NCBI GenBank assembly: GCA_964030475.1
Contig: CAXIPT010000006.1
Location: 1,544,817 to 1,608,816, forward strand
Origin: Tethya wilhelma
Lineage: Eukaryota > Porifera > Demospongiae > Tethyida > Tethyidae
Length of the DNA stretch: 64,000 bases
Reading direction: 5' to 3'
The position numbers and the translations under genes are program-made. The notes beneath the pieces were generated by a model that saw nothing but the letters and a program-made list of their open reading frames with translations, was not told the origin of the DNA and did not search any database. This document shows positions 24,361 to 35,147 of this stretch, in pieces (position 1 is the first letter of the stretch; each line of letters starts with the position of its first letter).

Positions 24361-25412
24361 TAAAAGAATATAGTTTTAATTAATGAAACTGTAAGTAGTT
24401 TTAGACAGCTATTTTTCTTTCTTACAATGAGGCATCTTTCCAAGGCTGTCTGTATTCTGAGAGGATCGTGACACAGATCATCACCTCTGTCTGCCACAAG
24501 ATCCAGACTCCTAGCTAGCAACATGACTGCATCGTAGGCACTAGTGGCCCTCGAGTGGGGAAGATAGAGAGACAAATCAACTTCACTTAGAGAGGGAAAT
24601 AGCTGCTTGGTCTTGGTGAGGAGCTGAGAGTTGAACTCCACCATTGAAAGATCCTGTGTATAGGTGTATAATGCATTATTATGCATGCTAGTTTATTACA
24701 TGAGGTTAAAATTAATATGTAACAAACTAAAACAAGGATTTTTAATACCGTATAGCAGGTAAATTTGGCGAATTCGCATTTTAGCATGATTGGCATTTTA
24801 GCTCCACACATTTCATTGTTTTTATGTGCGAAAGTGCGTATAAATTAACTCTTTGACGAGTTTAAATTTGGCAATTTGAAAAATAATTCACCAATTTAAT
24901 TCCGCCAAATTTACCCGCTATACGGTAAACCATTAATAATATTATTATTGGAGAATTAAATCTCATACATACCATAGGAGGGTACTTGACACCATCAAAA
25001 AATATGACCAGATTGTTAAGAATCTCTATCATCTCTTCATCTGAACAACTTGCTTTGAGTGCATTCACTTGTTGAGATGACCTCCACCAGTGAGGGTTGT
25101 AATAGGCTGGTAGGATCCATACATGATTGCCACTAGTGAGGTTATGCATTCTAGCCTATAGAAGAGAGAATTAATTCTTACTTAATTGCTATTTTGCATA
25201 ATTGGAAGTTTAATAACAACACACCATACAGAGCACATGCTGAGCTTCTTCAGGTCCAATAAATGCAAGAATTATTCGAATGTCCCTTTTTCTCAGATCT
25301 ATCAGATAGGTAGAGTTCTGATAGTCAAATCTTCTTTCAATAATGGTCATAATCTCATCATTAGCGATCGTGTTCTGCTTTATTTTAAAGTTTTCAGCTA
25401 ACTAAAATGAAC

Positions 25413-25451
<39 letters not shown>

Positions 25452-26451
25452 TGTGTGTGTGTGTGTGTGATAATGTAAAACCTGAAGGTAAGATGCCTTC
25501 TGTGAGTTGATCACTCCAATTCTGGTCCACCTAAACTCCCTCAACAGTAACAATATCCCTTCACTGATAACACTGTCTGAGGGAAGACTGCGATAAAATG
25601 TGGAATGATTATTTGACAGATTATTCAAGCCAGGATCTCGAGCACCATAAGATACCTTGAAAGAGATCGTAAAAAAAATATTGTACCAATAAGGTTTATC
25701 TTATGTTTAGCCACTATTTGCAAAGTGCTACAAACATACCACCATTTTGCTGGCTCTTTCAATGGAGAATATTGGCACTGTTTGAGCCTGTAGTGTCGTG
25801 AGTGGACCCACCACTCCCCAAAGAGATGTCCTTGTTTCATCCTCTGACAATGCTCTCACGATTTGGACAAGAGCTTTGAAATCAAGCTGTGATAAAAAAT
25901 GAATAACTGCATGACATTATATAACAATAGCTACCACATCAGGCGCTGAGAAAATCTCATGAAAGCTATAGCATTGATGATCACATATTAATTACTGCAA
26001 GTTCATGGAGTTCCAATTCAGTTTCAGCAATAGTAACCACAATGAAGTACAAGTGAGCAAGGCATTATAGCTAAGCATTTGATTTGACTATCACAATATT
26101 AAATAGGCCTACCGAACTGTTAGAGTTGTCTCTTTCCAAGTTGTAAATGGGTGCCAACTTCAGCTCAGCATTGGAGAGGATCTCCTGATCTCTGTTGATT
26201 CTTTCTACTGCCATCTCTGCAGCCACATATGCAAAGACATCGCATCCTTTGAGCTCCTCTTCACTGGAGACATTCACACAAGGAAAGTAGCTCAAGAAAT
26301 GAACAAGAGACAAGTTGCTACACTTGGTGGACACAGGTACCAGTCTGCTATCTGTCTGTGAATGTCTGACATCATCTCTCAACTCTGAAAAACTAGCTAA
26401 AAATATGATCACCAGAAGAATAAAATACACAGTTCTTACTGGTTTATCCAT
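20927..26451 (-). CDS. Complete GABA-B-like class C GPCR, gene D (15 exons, 881 aa)
   Basis: Exons: 26451-26113, 25886-25740, 25655-25482, 25401-25225, 25155-24973, 24653-24426, 24288-24120, 24027-23860, 23491-23344, 22946-22799, 22663-22550, 22353-22228, 21951-21619, 21215-21084, 20986-20927. All AG/GT sites and phases agree (phase 0 except the three junctions around exons 7-10). Order: signal peptide (residues 1-22), Venus-flytrap (about 35-416), a linker of about 110 residues with nine cysteines (exons 7-8), TM1 in exon 9, TM2 exon 10, TM3 exon 11 (IVKNWRIYRIF, as the KTWR..IF of GABA-B), TM4 exon 12, extracellular-loop-2 cysteine (TSCGSR) and TM5-7 in exon 13, then a basic coiled-coil tail (SLSEKYESLLEESQELR). 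The coiled coil suggests dimerisation, as for GABA-B1/B2. The ligand is not provable from sequence. This is the reference gene for reading A, B and C. Confidence 0.93.
21958..22155. repeat. Interrupted (TG)n microsatellite in intron 12 of gene D
   Basis: About 200 bp of TG with TGCG and TATG variants. On the minus strand its CA run lies 5-10 bases before the acceptor of exon 13. A shorter (CA)n run lies at 21513-21537 and another at 21582-21594. Confidence 0.95.
24290..24359. repeat. (TG)n microsatellite forming the exon 7 acceptor of gene D
   Basis: On the minus strand the (CA)n run continues directly into the CAG of the exon 7 splice acceptor, with no pyrimidine tract between them. Confidence 0.95.
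24746..24927. mobile_element. MITE with TACCGTATAGC ends in intron 5 of gene D
   Basis: Inverted termini TACCGTATAGCAGGTAAATT and AATTTACCCGCTATACGGTA flank about 140 bp. A second copy is at 46498-46652, an end fragment at about 9711-9754, and fragments flank the SINE at 28.1 kb. Confidence 0.85.
25415..25469. repeat. (TG)n microsatellite filling intron 3 of gene D
   Basis: Intron 3 (25481-25402) is only 80 nt, and about 55 of those are TG repeat (CA on the coding strand). Confidence 0.95.
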
Positions 26452-26685
26452 GATTCATGAAGATAGAACATGCATAGAGATGATCATAATAATAATCATC
26501 ATTATACTAAGGCTTTTCAGCGAAGTTAGAATGCAAATTCCAGAAGATTGATTACCTGTGGGTGTTTTTACTTTACCACAAAAGGAGGGGTCCACGTCCC
26601 AATTTTTGGTGAAGGTCGTCACTACAGCATCCTTAAAAAAGGTAGGGTGCGTGCAAGCAGCTAGAAAAACAAACTTGGAAAAAAA
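26452..26685. promoter_or_regulatory. Divergent intergenic region between gene D and the DHRS7-like gene
   Basis: Only 234 bp separate the two start codons, which face away from each other, so both promoters must lie here or in the 5' exons. I do not see a confident TATA box. An ATAATAATAATCATCATTATA stretch near 26487 is the most AT-rich part. Confidence 0.5.
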
Positions 26686-28436
26686 ATGGAGTTTTGGCTT
26701 TGGATACTTCTGTGCACCTTGGCCTACCTGTTGTACAAGCTACTCCAGTTCATCAGAGCTGATGGTGACTTTACTGTCACTGGGAGTCAGTTGAAGAAGG
26801 AGTACTTCAAAGGAAAGGTGGTATGGGTGACTGGAGCATCTTCTGGAAGTGAGTTGCTCATGTGCAATTTTACTGATCTTCAGTATAAATTGTATGTATG
26901 TGGAGTGGCAGATAATGCCTTGTTTTTTTGATTGCAGCATGCTTTCTTTGATCACATCACTGGGACTGTATAGTTTGTGTGGCCTTTGAAAGTGGGTGTA
27001 TCCGTTGCCCTTTTATAGCTAGACCATGATTACTGACCTCACACCCAGCAAGACTCTCCCTTGTGACCTTTCACTCAAGGGGATGAGCTTGTATGGATAT
27101 GAGGCTATGATTACTTAATTTTTTGGTTCTGCATGGTTCTATTATCATACCAACAAGTTTAATACAGTTGCTGAACGGCGTATCTTTATTTTGATGAAAT
27201 ATTAACCATGCAATACACATGCATTATAATATCTTCCATCCTTTAGTTGGTAAGGAGTTGTGCTACCTCCTCTCTGAGCTAGGAGCTAAAGTGATTCTTT
27301 CAGCTCGTTCTCTAAACAAACTTATCGACATTAAGGAATCTCTAGCGTCTCCTGAAAATGCTAGGTATTTATCTTTAAGATATTGTTCTTTTTCCAGACC
27401 ATGCATAGCTAAAAAGTAATACCAGACAGCTGACTACTGTAAATTGACAATTTGCATTAAAAAGTTAAATTTTCTTGTTTTATTACAGGGTTCTCCCAGT
27501 TGATTTGTGCGATCCTGAAGCCACAAGAGCCATTGGGAAGGAAGCCAAGGAGCTCTTTGGACGGGTCGACATTTTAGTCAATAATGCTGGTCAGTGAGAA
27601 TATAGATAGTAAACACTGGAGCCAGCAAATTCAGAGTACATTTAGAGTTACTTAGCCATATTCCCAAGCTTGTTCCTTGTGGATATTTTCATATACACAA
27701 AGGGAGGGTAGGTATTGGGAACAAGGCTAGCTGGTTAGGCAATGTCGTATATAGCTTGTCGTGGAGTCAAGAGTAGGACTTATCTTTTGTGAGGCCTTCA
27801 GTAATAATTGCTCAGTCTGGTAAAGATCATTAAAATAAAAAAACACAATCATGCCTGCACATGTGTACATATATAGGAGTCTATAGGAGGCTGGGGTCAC
27901 AATGTTTTGAGCTCATCCTGTATGTATTCTCACATAACTTAAGACAAGGATTGAAATAATATGTATATATGGTCCAGTGTGTCTTCACAAATCATTTACT
28001 GTGATTTCAGACATAGGTATAAAGCCTTCTTTTTAAAGTTTAATTTTGAAGATAGACAGTGTTACACGTCTAAAATCCTCATTCTGTATACCATATAGCG
28101 GGGTTGGCCTGGTGGCTTTTTCACCATTGACTCAGACTCCCAACCCATGGGTAGGCGGTTCGAGTCCCTCCAGTGCCACAGATGTTTGTTTCCCATTTTC
28201 TCTTTCGAGCTCTGCCTAGGAGTTAACTCAGCTCTACCCCTCTAGCTGAAGGGACACTTAATAGCGGGTGAATTTGGCGTATAGTCTCTCGATTTATTTC
28301 ATGCAGGTGTGTCCACTCGAACTGAGTTTGTGCGTGCTCAAGAGAAGGTCCTTCGTCATGTTATGGAGGTGAACCTCTTTGCACCATGGATACTGACACA
28401 TGATGTCCTTCCAGGTAAAGCCTATACACATGCCGT

Positions 28437-28479
<43 letters not shown>

Positions 28480-29606
28480 CCCTAAGTTTGTCATATCAAA
28501 TGGTGGATTTGCAACCCAGTGGACTATATTTTGTATTAAGAAAGTAGCCTTGTGCCCAGGCTCTCTCCTTTAACCATTACAAGTACATACATGGTAACCT
28601 CTTACCTAAAAATTTTATCCTTGCTCCTGCCTACCTTACACATAACCTTCCTGGGTGGGAGCCTGAGAATAAGGCTACATACGTAGCATGTAAAGTTCCT
28701 CTTCACACTAATGGCTAATTACATCCCTTCCCTCTTAGGATTATTGTGCTAGCTTTGAAAATGAAATCAAAACTTGCTTTGTCTGTTGCACTGGAGGGAC
28801 TCGAACTGCTTACTCGTGGGTTGGTAGTCAGAATCATTGTTAAGCAAGCCACATGGGGTACACACAACATAATATGTATATAGTAAACCTAATATGTTGC
28901 TCAATTGATGGCATATTGTCATACAGATTGAGAGTTGATAGCTACTATTAGGAGTATAGTACAACCATGTAGTACATACCTTAAATTTTATTGAGCATCT
29001 ATAGATACTGTTTGCTGGTTCAAGTGCATGGATAGAAATCCATCTCCAGCTAAAGATTTTAGTCTTGTTCCTAGGCCTCGTTCCCTGGGTTCAATTCTTC
29101 CCAAGAGTTTTTGAGCTGAAATTTTGACAGACTACATTATGATGAAGTGTACAATGGTACATCTTCTCATAACCTCTCATGATACTATTATCTTTCTGTC
29201 CACATACTGTACAGACATGATCTCCCAAGGATTTGGTCATATTGTCAATGTTTCATCTATCGCGGGCAAACTTGCAGCTACCAATAGATCCATTTACTCG
29301 GCTACCAAATTCGGTATCAATGGAATGATGGATTCCCTTCGTCTCGAGGTGTGTAATGATGTGTGTTCACAACACATGACTGTATCCACATTGGGTATAG
29401 CTATATATGCGTGCTTCTCTCAGATAGGCTATAAGTGTGTTTGTACAACACATGTACCACCCTTGCCCAAGCTTAAGTTCTAGTAGTTCAGTAGTAAGAG
29501 CATTCAACTAGAATTTGAAAGACCTGCGTGGGTTCAAATCCCATGGAGCTAGATCTCAACTTAGATCAGTTTTTCAGTTTTTTTTCTAAAAAAACTTCAT
29601 GCATAT

Positions 29607-29652
<46 letters not shown>

Positions 29653-30377
29653 CTGTGTGTTCACATGCAGATGACTGGTAGCAATGTGCATGTCACTAAT
29701 GTCTGTCCTGGACCGGTCAAGACAGCTGTTTCTGAAAATGCTCTCCTCAGCGATGGCTCAAAACGAGGCTTCACTGATCACCTCATAGCCAATGGAATGC
29801 CAGCAAAAAGGTAGACAAAGAATAATGTACAATAATAGCACTGATTCGTATGTTATGTGGGTCATGCCGTTAATATGATATTTATCCCTTTGAGATTTGG
29901 TTTGTAAGTTGACTTAGTAGTGTCTATGAATAGTATATCAGAATAGTATAGTCACAATACTATACTACTATTCTGTTCCAGTTAATGCCCATGAGTTTCA
30001 CTATGAATAGCTCAGTGGTATAATATAGGCTGTGGCTAGAGAGCCGGCACCGTAAACTAAAGCTAAATATATTGTAGTCAATGTGTCAGCTCTTTAATAC
30101 AGTGCTGGCAAAATCCAGATACTATGTATTACGTAACTCTGCAATACAAAAGCAATAGATATACGGTCTGCGGCTCTCTAGACACAGCGTATAATAATTA
30201 TAAGAGCATTTGACTAGAATTCAAAGACCTGGATTCAAATCTCAGCTAGATTTTAAGATTTTACCAATGAATTCTCATGACTAGTAAATCCTTGCCTTGA
30301 TTTGTTTTTTCTCCGCTAGGTGTGCTGAGTTGACACTTGTGGCTGTGTCTAACCAACAAAATGAGGTAGGTGTGTGC

Positions 30378-30415
<38 letters not shown>

Positions 30416-31180
30416 GTATGTTTTTAACCACAAAATGTGTGTGTTTTTCACTGTAAAGGAAGGGGAAATTCCAATTAACATTCCCAGTTATTAGTGAAAA
30501 AAAAGGTGTGTCAGACAAAGGATTGAAAATTAAATTCTACAGTTGTTTTAGCCTCATTCCTAGGCTTCTCCTTCACAAATATTTCAAGCTCTAATGTCTG
30601 CACGCAATCTGGGCCTATAACTTTTTTCCTAACTCTTGATCTTAAAATATTATCTAGCAGGAAAGCTTTGCAGATGTCTATTATCGGACATTTACAACTT
30701 AATTCTTGAATACTTTTATGGATGAGCTGCATTAGCAATGCCCATGCATATGAACACACATATTACTTTTCAGAGAATTTCAAGCATAGTAGTTTTTGTC
30801 AATAATCCATGACCATGAGTGCTATTGTCCTTCCCCCCCCCTCCCTCATCCTCCTCTTTCTAACATTGTGGAGTGTTTGTCTATAATTTAAATTTCCACT
30901 TTTTATTTTTATTTTTAAATATTATTATTATATATTATTGGGTGCATGGGTAAAGCTAGGGGGTGGACGGGAGTATCTTTACCTTCATTAATCTTGTGTG
31001 TTTTTTTTTCTAGTAATACTCTCGATCTTTTTTTCTCCTCTACAGGTCTGGATAGCAGGGCAACCATATCTGACTATGCCATATGTGGCTCACTATGCTC
31101 CTAGTCTACTCTATCTGCTGCTCTCTAACAGTGCTTTGAATAACAGATACGATAAGAAAGAGAATACTAAAGAACAATGA
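26686..31180 (+). CDS. DHRS7-like short-chain dehydrogenase/reductase (8 exons, 314 aa)
   Basis: Membrane-anchored NAD(P)-dependent oxidoreductase of the classical SDR family. Exons: 26686-26848, 27247-27364, 27489-27589, 28307-28414, 29215-29348, 29671-29810, 30320-30365, 31046-31180; all phases agree. An N-terminal hydrophobic anchor (residues 4-20) and RADGDFT match vertebrate DHRS7. The cofactor glycine motif TGASSGIG is at 49-56, NNAG at 125-128, the catalytic tetrad is N150, S178, Y191 and K195 (YSATK), and PGPV is at 221-224. The C-terminal exon (VWIAGQPYLTMPYVAHYAP) resembles the DHRS7 C terminus. The length is close to the family's 320-340. Human DHRS7 acts on steroid and retinoid carbonyls in the ER; the substrate here is unknown. 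Nothing in the reading frame looks broken. Introns hold SINE and tRNA-like repeats and TG microsatellites. Confidence 0.92.
28104..28260 (+). mobile_element. tRNA-derived SINE in intron 3 of the SDR gene
   Basis: The head resembles a tRNA: A-box TGGCCTGGTGG and B-box GGTTCGAGTCC followed by CTCCAGTGCCA. Left flank ACCATATAGCGGGG and right flank TAGCGGGTGAATTTGGCG are fragments of the CGTATAG MITE, so the SINE appears to have landed in an older MITE. Confidence 0.65.
28438..28477. repeat. (CA)n microsatellite in intron 4 of the SDR gene
   Basis: Forty bases of CA starting 23 nt after the exon 4 donor. Confidence 0.95.
28781..28857 (-). mobile_element. tRNA-derived SINE head, inverted copy in intron 4
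   Basis: The reverse strand carries GGCTTGCTTAACAATGATTC and the B-box GTTCGAGTCCCTCCAGTGC, matching the copy at 28.1 kb in opposite orientation within the same gene. Confidence 0.65.
29479..29553 (+). other. tRNA-like sequence (75 nt) in intron 5 of the SDR gene
   Basis: It can fold as a cloverleaf: acceptor TCTAG with CTAGA, D-arm GTTC...GAGC, anticodon arm TTCAA-CTAGAAT-TTGAA with AGA in the anticodon position, and a T-arm around GGTTCAAATCC. An AGA anticodon would be serine, but the long variable arm of tRNA-Ser is absent. A related copy lies at 30005-30250, so I read it as a tRNA-derived repeat. Confidence 0.5.
29611..29649. repeat. (GT)n microsatellite before the exon 6 acceptor of the SDR gene
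   Basis: The GT run ends about 20 bases before the acceptor CAG at 29670. Confidence 0.95.
30005..30250 (+). mobile_element. tRNA-like repeat split by a nested MITE (about 30024-30192)
   Basis: ATAGCTCAGTGGTA (30006 onward) and AGAGCATTTGACTAGAATTC (30203 onward) are the two halves of the tRNA-like unit seen intact at 29479. Between them is an insert whose ends GCTGTGGCTAGAGAGCCG and CGGCTCTCTAGACACAGC are inverted, flanked by TATAAT / ATTATA. The insert is a MITE of about 170 bp. Confidence 0.65.
30380..30413. repeat. (TG)n microsatellite after the exon 7 donor of the SDR gene
   Basis: The TG run starts 14 bases past the GT donor at 30366. Confidence 0.95.
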
Positions 31181-31244
31181 AAACTATTGTTTGGAGAAAC
31201 TGTATTATAATGATGTTTACCTATTCTTCTATTTCAACTAAAGC

Positions 31245-31293
<49 letters not shown>

Positions 31294-31310
31294 TGTGTGT
31301 GTGTGTGTGT

Positions 31311-31346
<36 letters not shown>

Positions 31347-31352
31347 GTGTGT
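31245..31352. repeat. (TG)n microsatellite, left boundary of the duplicated unit
   Basis: About 108 bp of TG with GGTG variants. The bases that follow (CAAAATTAAAATTTAATTTG) are repeated after the TG run at 33216-33298, marking the unit boundary. Confidence 0.95.
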
Positions 31353-31689
31353 GCAAAATTAAAATTTAATTTGGTCTAACAATATTCATAGATTGTGTAC
31401 ATGTGGGTTGCACACTCCAGATTCTCTAAGTTAATTGTAAGTCTAGGTAGCTTCTTGGGCTATCATTATTCGTTGTTTGTTGTTTTTTTTCATAGATCAA
31501 TAATGTATAATAACAATTTTATCATGATAATTGGTAGTATTATTATACATACTGACATGCACATTGTCAAAATATCTATATAATACATAATTATACTATA
31601 ATTATATAATGCAGATTCTATAGATTATCATGCAGCTATATATACACGTACTGAAACAGTCACTGTAGTAGTAGAATGGTTGAAGTTCA

Positions 31690-33183
31690 CTAGCTAGCTG
31701 AAGGAAGATCACGGATTATAAATACGTACCAATGTGGGTCATCGGGTGGTTTACTAGAATCAATACAAGCTCCTATCCTTTTTCGTCTAGATCCTACAGG
31801 TGACTGACTGGTATCATAAAATGGCATTAAAAATGCAAGATCACCCGAAGAGGTCTCAGTATGAATGGAATAGACATAGTTGAATGGATCATGAGGATCA
31901 ACCATTCTCTCCAAGTAGAAAGGCTTTTCAGGTCCCTGCAAGTACATATAGACCATTAATTTTTAAATAATCAAACTTTGCACAACTGTAGTTAACCCTA
32001 ACAGTATTATAGTGTATGGCAATCACAAGTCATACTAGTGATGATTTGAAGATATTGAGGGTCAGTGTCTATAATTATTCATACGAAAAGGACCCACAGT
32101 ATCAGTATAGTAGTCAACCTGTTTCTATAATCGTTTAGATACTTTTTGTGTATTGTCATAATTATGAGGTATATTACACAATAGTTATGGTTCTACTTAC
32201 TACAACTATTGTCTCAAGTAGAGTGTTACCCATGAACACTGCCATCGTTGATCCTGTATTCAGATGAGGGATATCCACTGGACTAACTTGGTTGGTAACA
32301 GCATTTGTGATAGTAAGTGGAATGCCCACTATGTCATTTCCAGGGGGTTCATTATCAGCTAAGCTAAATTTCCAAAGTGCTGCATGAGATTAAAAATTAT
32401 ATAAATATTATAGTATAATTTGTATTAATAGACTATCAGCTAGCTGCATTGTCAGTACAGTATTTCATACTATTAGGTATACATGCATGGTTACAAGACA
32501 GTCATTTCACTTACCAGACATATTAGATCGAGGATCTGAACTAATGAATATGGGAGGGGCATAAAGAACGAAATTAGTGCTTGTATCCAAGAAGCAGTTA
32601 GCGATTTCTCCAGACTGACCAACACTGTCAAGTTTAGCGATCAATTCTATGGGCTCATCAGCTTCTATTGCTAGCCTTAACTGAATAATTAGAGTACAAA
32701 AATACATTCAAGTATAACGTCGGTATGATAATAATATGACCAGTACAATAGAGCCTCCGATAGTGGATCTTCCAAGAAAGGGACACTATATAATAAACCT
32801 CTCAACAAAGGACGATTCTTGATTCCCAATTCCCTATTGTAGCAATAAAAACAGAACCTCCGAGAAGAGGACAAGTTGTCAACCTTTCTACATGTACAAA
32901 GGACAAGCTGAATTTATATTGTTCCCAAAGTGTCCTTTGTTCAGAGGTTTGACTGTAGCTAGCTATCACATGGCCCTGCCACAATACATGCTGGCATTGT
33001 TTTGAGTATATTAGGTACGCTCCTTAGCAAATGGGACTCAAACAATACTGCATGCCAGTGAAGAATAGGCAAGATTCAATTTTTATTAATTGCAACATGC
33101 AAAAGATATGTTTGACTTACTATTTCTGGTTTCTGTGAAATTTTTTTAGATGGAAACACTAATTCTGGATCAGTACTAGACAT
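31690..33183 (-). CDS. Unrecognised 217-aa gene, copy 1 (4 exons)
   Basis: Exons 33183-33121, 32680-32515, 32379-32201 and 31935-31690 join in frame with proper splice sites. I do not recognise the family. No signal peptide or membrane segment is visible. It starts MSSTDPELVFPSKKISQKPE, then has a region rich in beta-type alternation (FVLYAPPIFISSDP, GIPLTITNAVTNQVSPVDIP) and a C-terminal exon with FYLERMVDPHDP and the basic patch GSRRKRIGACID. It is likely a soluble cytoplasmic or nuclear protein. Maintenance of the same splice structure and frame in both copies argues for a real gene. It converges on the SDR gene, whose stop is about 510 bp away. Confidence 0.7.
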
Positions 33184-33214
33184 TTTTGTCGAACTCACTG
33201 AGCTTTTGGTTTTG

Positions 33215-33215
33215 N

Positions 33216-33298
<83 letters not shown>
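33215..33298. repeat. Single-N gap followed by a (TG)n microsatellite, junction of the duplicate
   Basis: The N at 33215 lies just upstream of the start of copy 1 and is followed by TG repeat and the 3' flank of copy 2. Confidence 0.9.
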
Positions 33299-33651
33299 AA
33301 AATTAAAATTTAATTTGGTCTAACAATATTCATAGATTGTGTACATGTGGGTTGCACACTCCAGATTCTCTAAGTTAATAATTGTAAGTCTAGGTAGCTT
33401 CTTGGGCTATCATTATTCATTGTTTGTTGTTTTTTTCATAGATCAATAATGTATAATAACAATTTTATCATGATAATTGGTAGTATTATTAGTAATAGGT
33501 ATTATTATACATACTGACATGCACATTGTCAAAATATCTATATAATACATAATTATACTATAATTATATAATGCAGATTCTATAGATTATCATGCAGCTA
33601 TATATACACGTACTGAAACAGTCACTGTAGTAGTTAAATGGTCGAAGTTCA

Positions 33652-35147
33652 CTAGCTAGCTGAAGGAAGATCACGGATTATAAATACGTACCAATGTGGG
33701 TCATCGGGTGGTTTACTAGAATCAATACAAGCTCCTATCCTTTTTCGTCTAGATCCTACAGGTGACTGACTGGTATCATAAAATGGCATTAAAAATGCAA
33801 GATCACCAGAATTGGTCTCAGTATGAATGGAATAGACGTAGTTGAGTGGATCATGAGGATCAACCATTCTCTCCAAGTAGAAAGGCTTTTCAGGTCCCTG
33901 CAAGTATATAGACCATTAATTTTTACATAAACAAACTTTGCACAACCGTAGTTAACCCTAACAGTATTATAGTGTATGGCAATCACAAATCAGACTAGTG
34001 ATGATTTGGAGATATTGAGGGTCAGTGTCTATAATTATTCATACGAAAAGGACCCACAGTATCAGTATAGTAGTCAACATGTTTCTATAATCGTTTAGAT
34101 ACTTCTTGTGCATTGTCATATGAGGTATATTACACAATAGTTACGGTTCTACTTACCACAACTATTGTTTCAAGTAGAGTGTTACCCATGAACACTGCCA
34201 TTGTTGATCCTGTATTCAAATGAGGGATATCCACTGGACTAACTTGGTTGGTAACAGCATTTGTGATAGTAAGTGGAATGCCCACTATGTCATTTCCAGG
34301 GGGTTCATTATCAGCTAAGGTGAATTTCCAAAGTGCTGCATGAGATTAAAAATTATATTATAAAATTATTATAGTATAATTTGTATTAATAGACTATCAG
34401 CTATAGCTGCATGCATTGTCAGTACAGTATATCATACTATTAGGTATATACATGGTTACAAGACAGTCATTTCACTTACCAGACATATTAGATCGAGGAT
34501 CTGAACTAATGAATATGGGAGGGGCATAAAGAACGAAATTAGTGCTTGTATCCAAGAAGCAGTTAGCGATTTCTCCAGACTGACCAACACTGTCAAGTTT
34601 AGCGATCAATTCTATGGGCTCATCAGCTTCTATTGCTAGCCTTAACTGAATATTAGAGTACGAAAATACATTCAAGTAACGTCGGTATGATAATAATATG
34701 ACCAGTACAGTAGAGCATCTTCCAAGAGAGGGACAATATATTATAAACCTCTCAACAAAGGACGATTCTTGATTCCCAATTCCCTATTGTAGCAATAAAA
34801 ACAGAACCTCCGAGAAGAGGACAACCTTTCTACATGTACAACAATGGTACAAGGTACAAGCTGAATTTATATTGTCCCCAAAGTGTCCTTTGTTCAGAGG
34901 TACCGGTTTGACTGTAGCTAGCTATCACATGGCCCTGCCACAATACATGCTGGCATTGTTTTGAGTATATTAGGTACGCTCCTTAGCAAATGGGACTCAA
35001 ACAATACTGCATGCCAGTGAAGAAAAGGCAAAATTCAATTTCAAGTTTATTAATTGCAACATGCAAAAGATATGTTTGACTTACTATTTCTGGTTTCTGT
35101 GAAATTTTTTTAGAAGGAAACACTAATTCAGGATCAGTACTAGACAT
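33652..35147 (-). CDS. Unrecognised 217-aa gene, copy 2 (4 exons)
   Basis: Exons 35147-35085, 34645-34480, 34335-34157 and 33897-33652 have exactly the same lengths and phases as copy 1. The proteins differ at a handful of positions, for example DPFNY against DPLNY, TETSSG against TETNSG and SLADN against TLADN. Introns differ by small indels. Its upstream flank continues without a gap into new sequence, unlike copy 1. Function is unknown; see copy 1. Confidence 0.7.

Noticed and set aside
29479..29553. A functional tRNA-Ser(AGA) gene
   Set aside because: It lacks the long variable arm of tRNA-Ser and has a sister copy nearby; a tRNA-derived repeat fits better.
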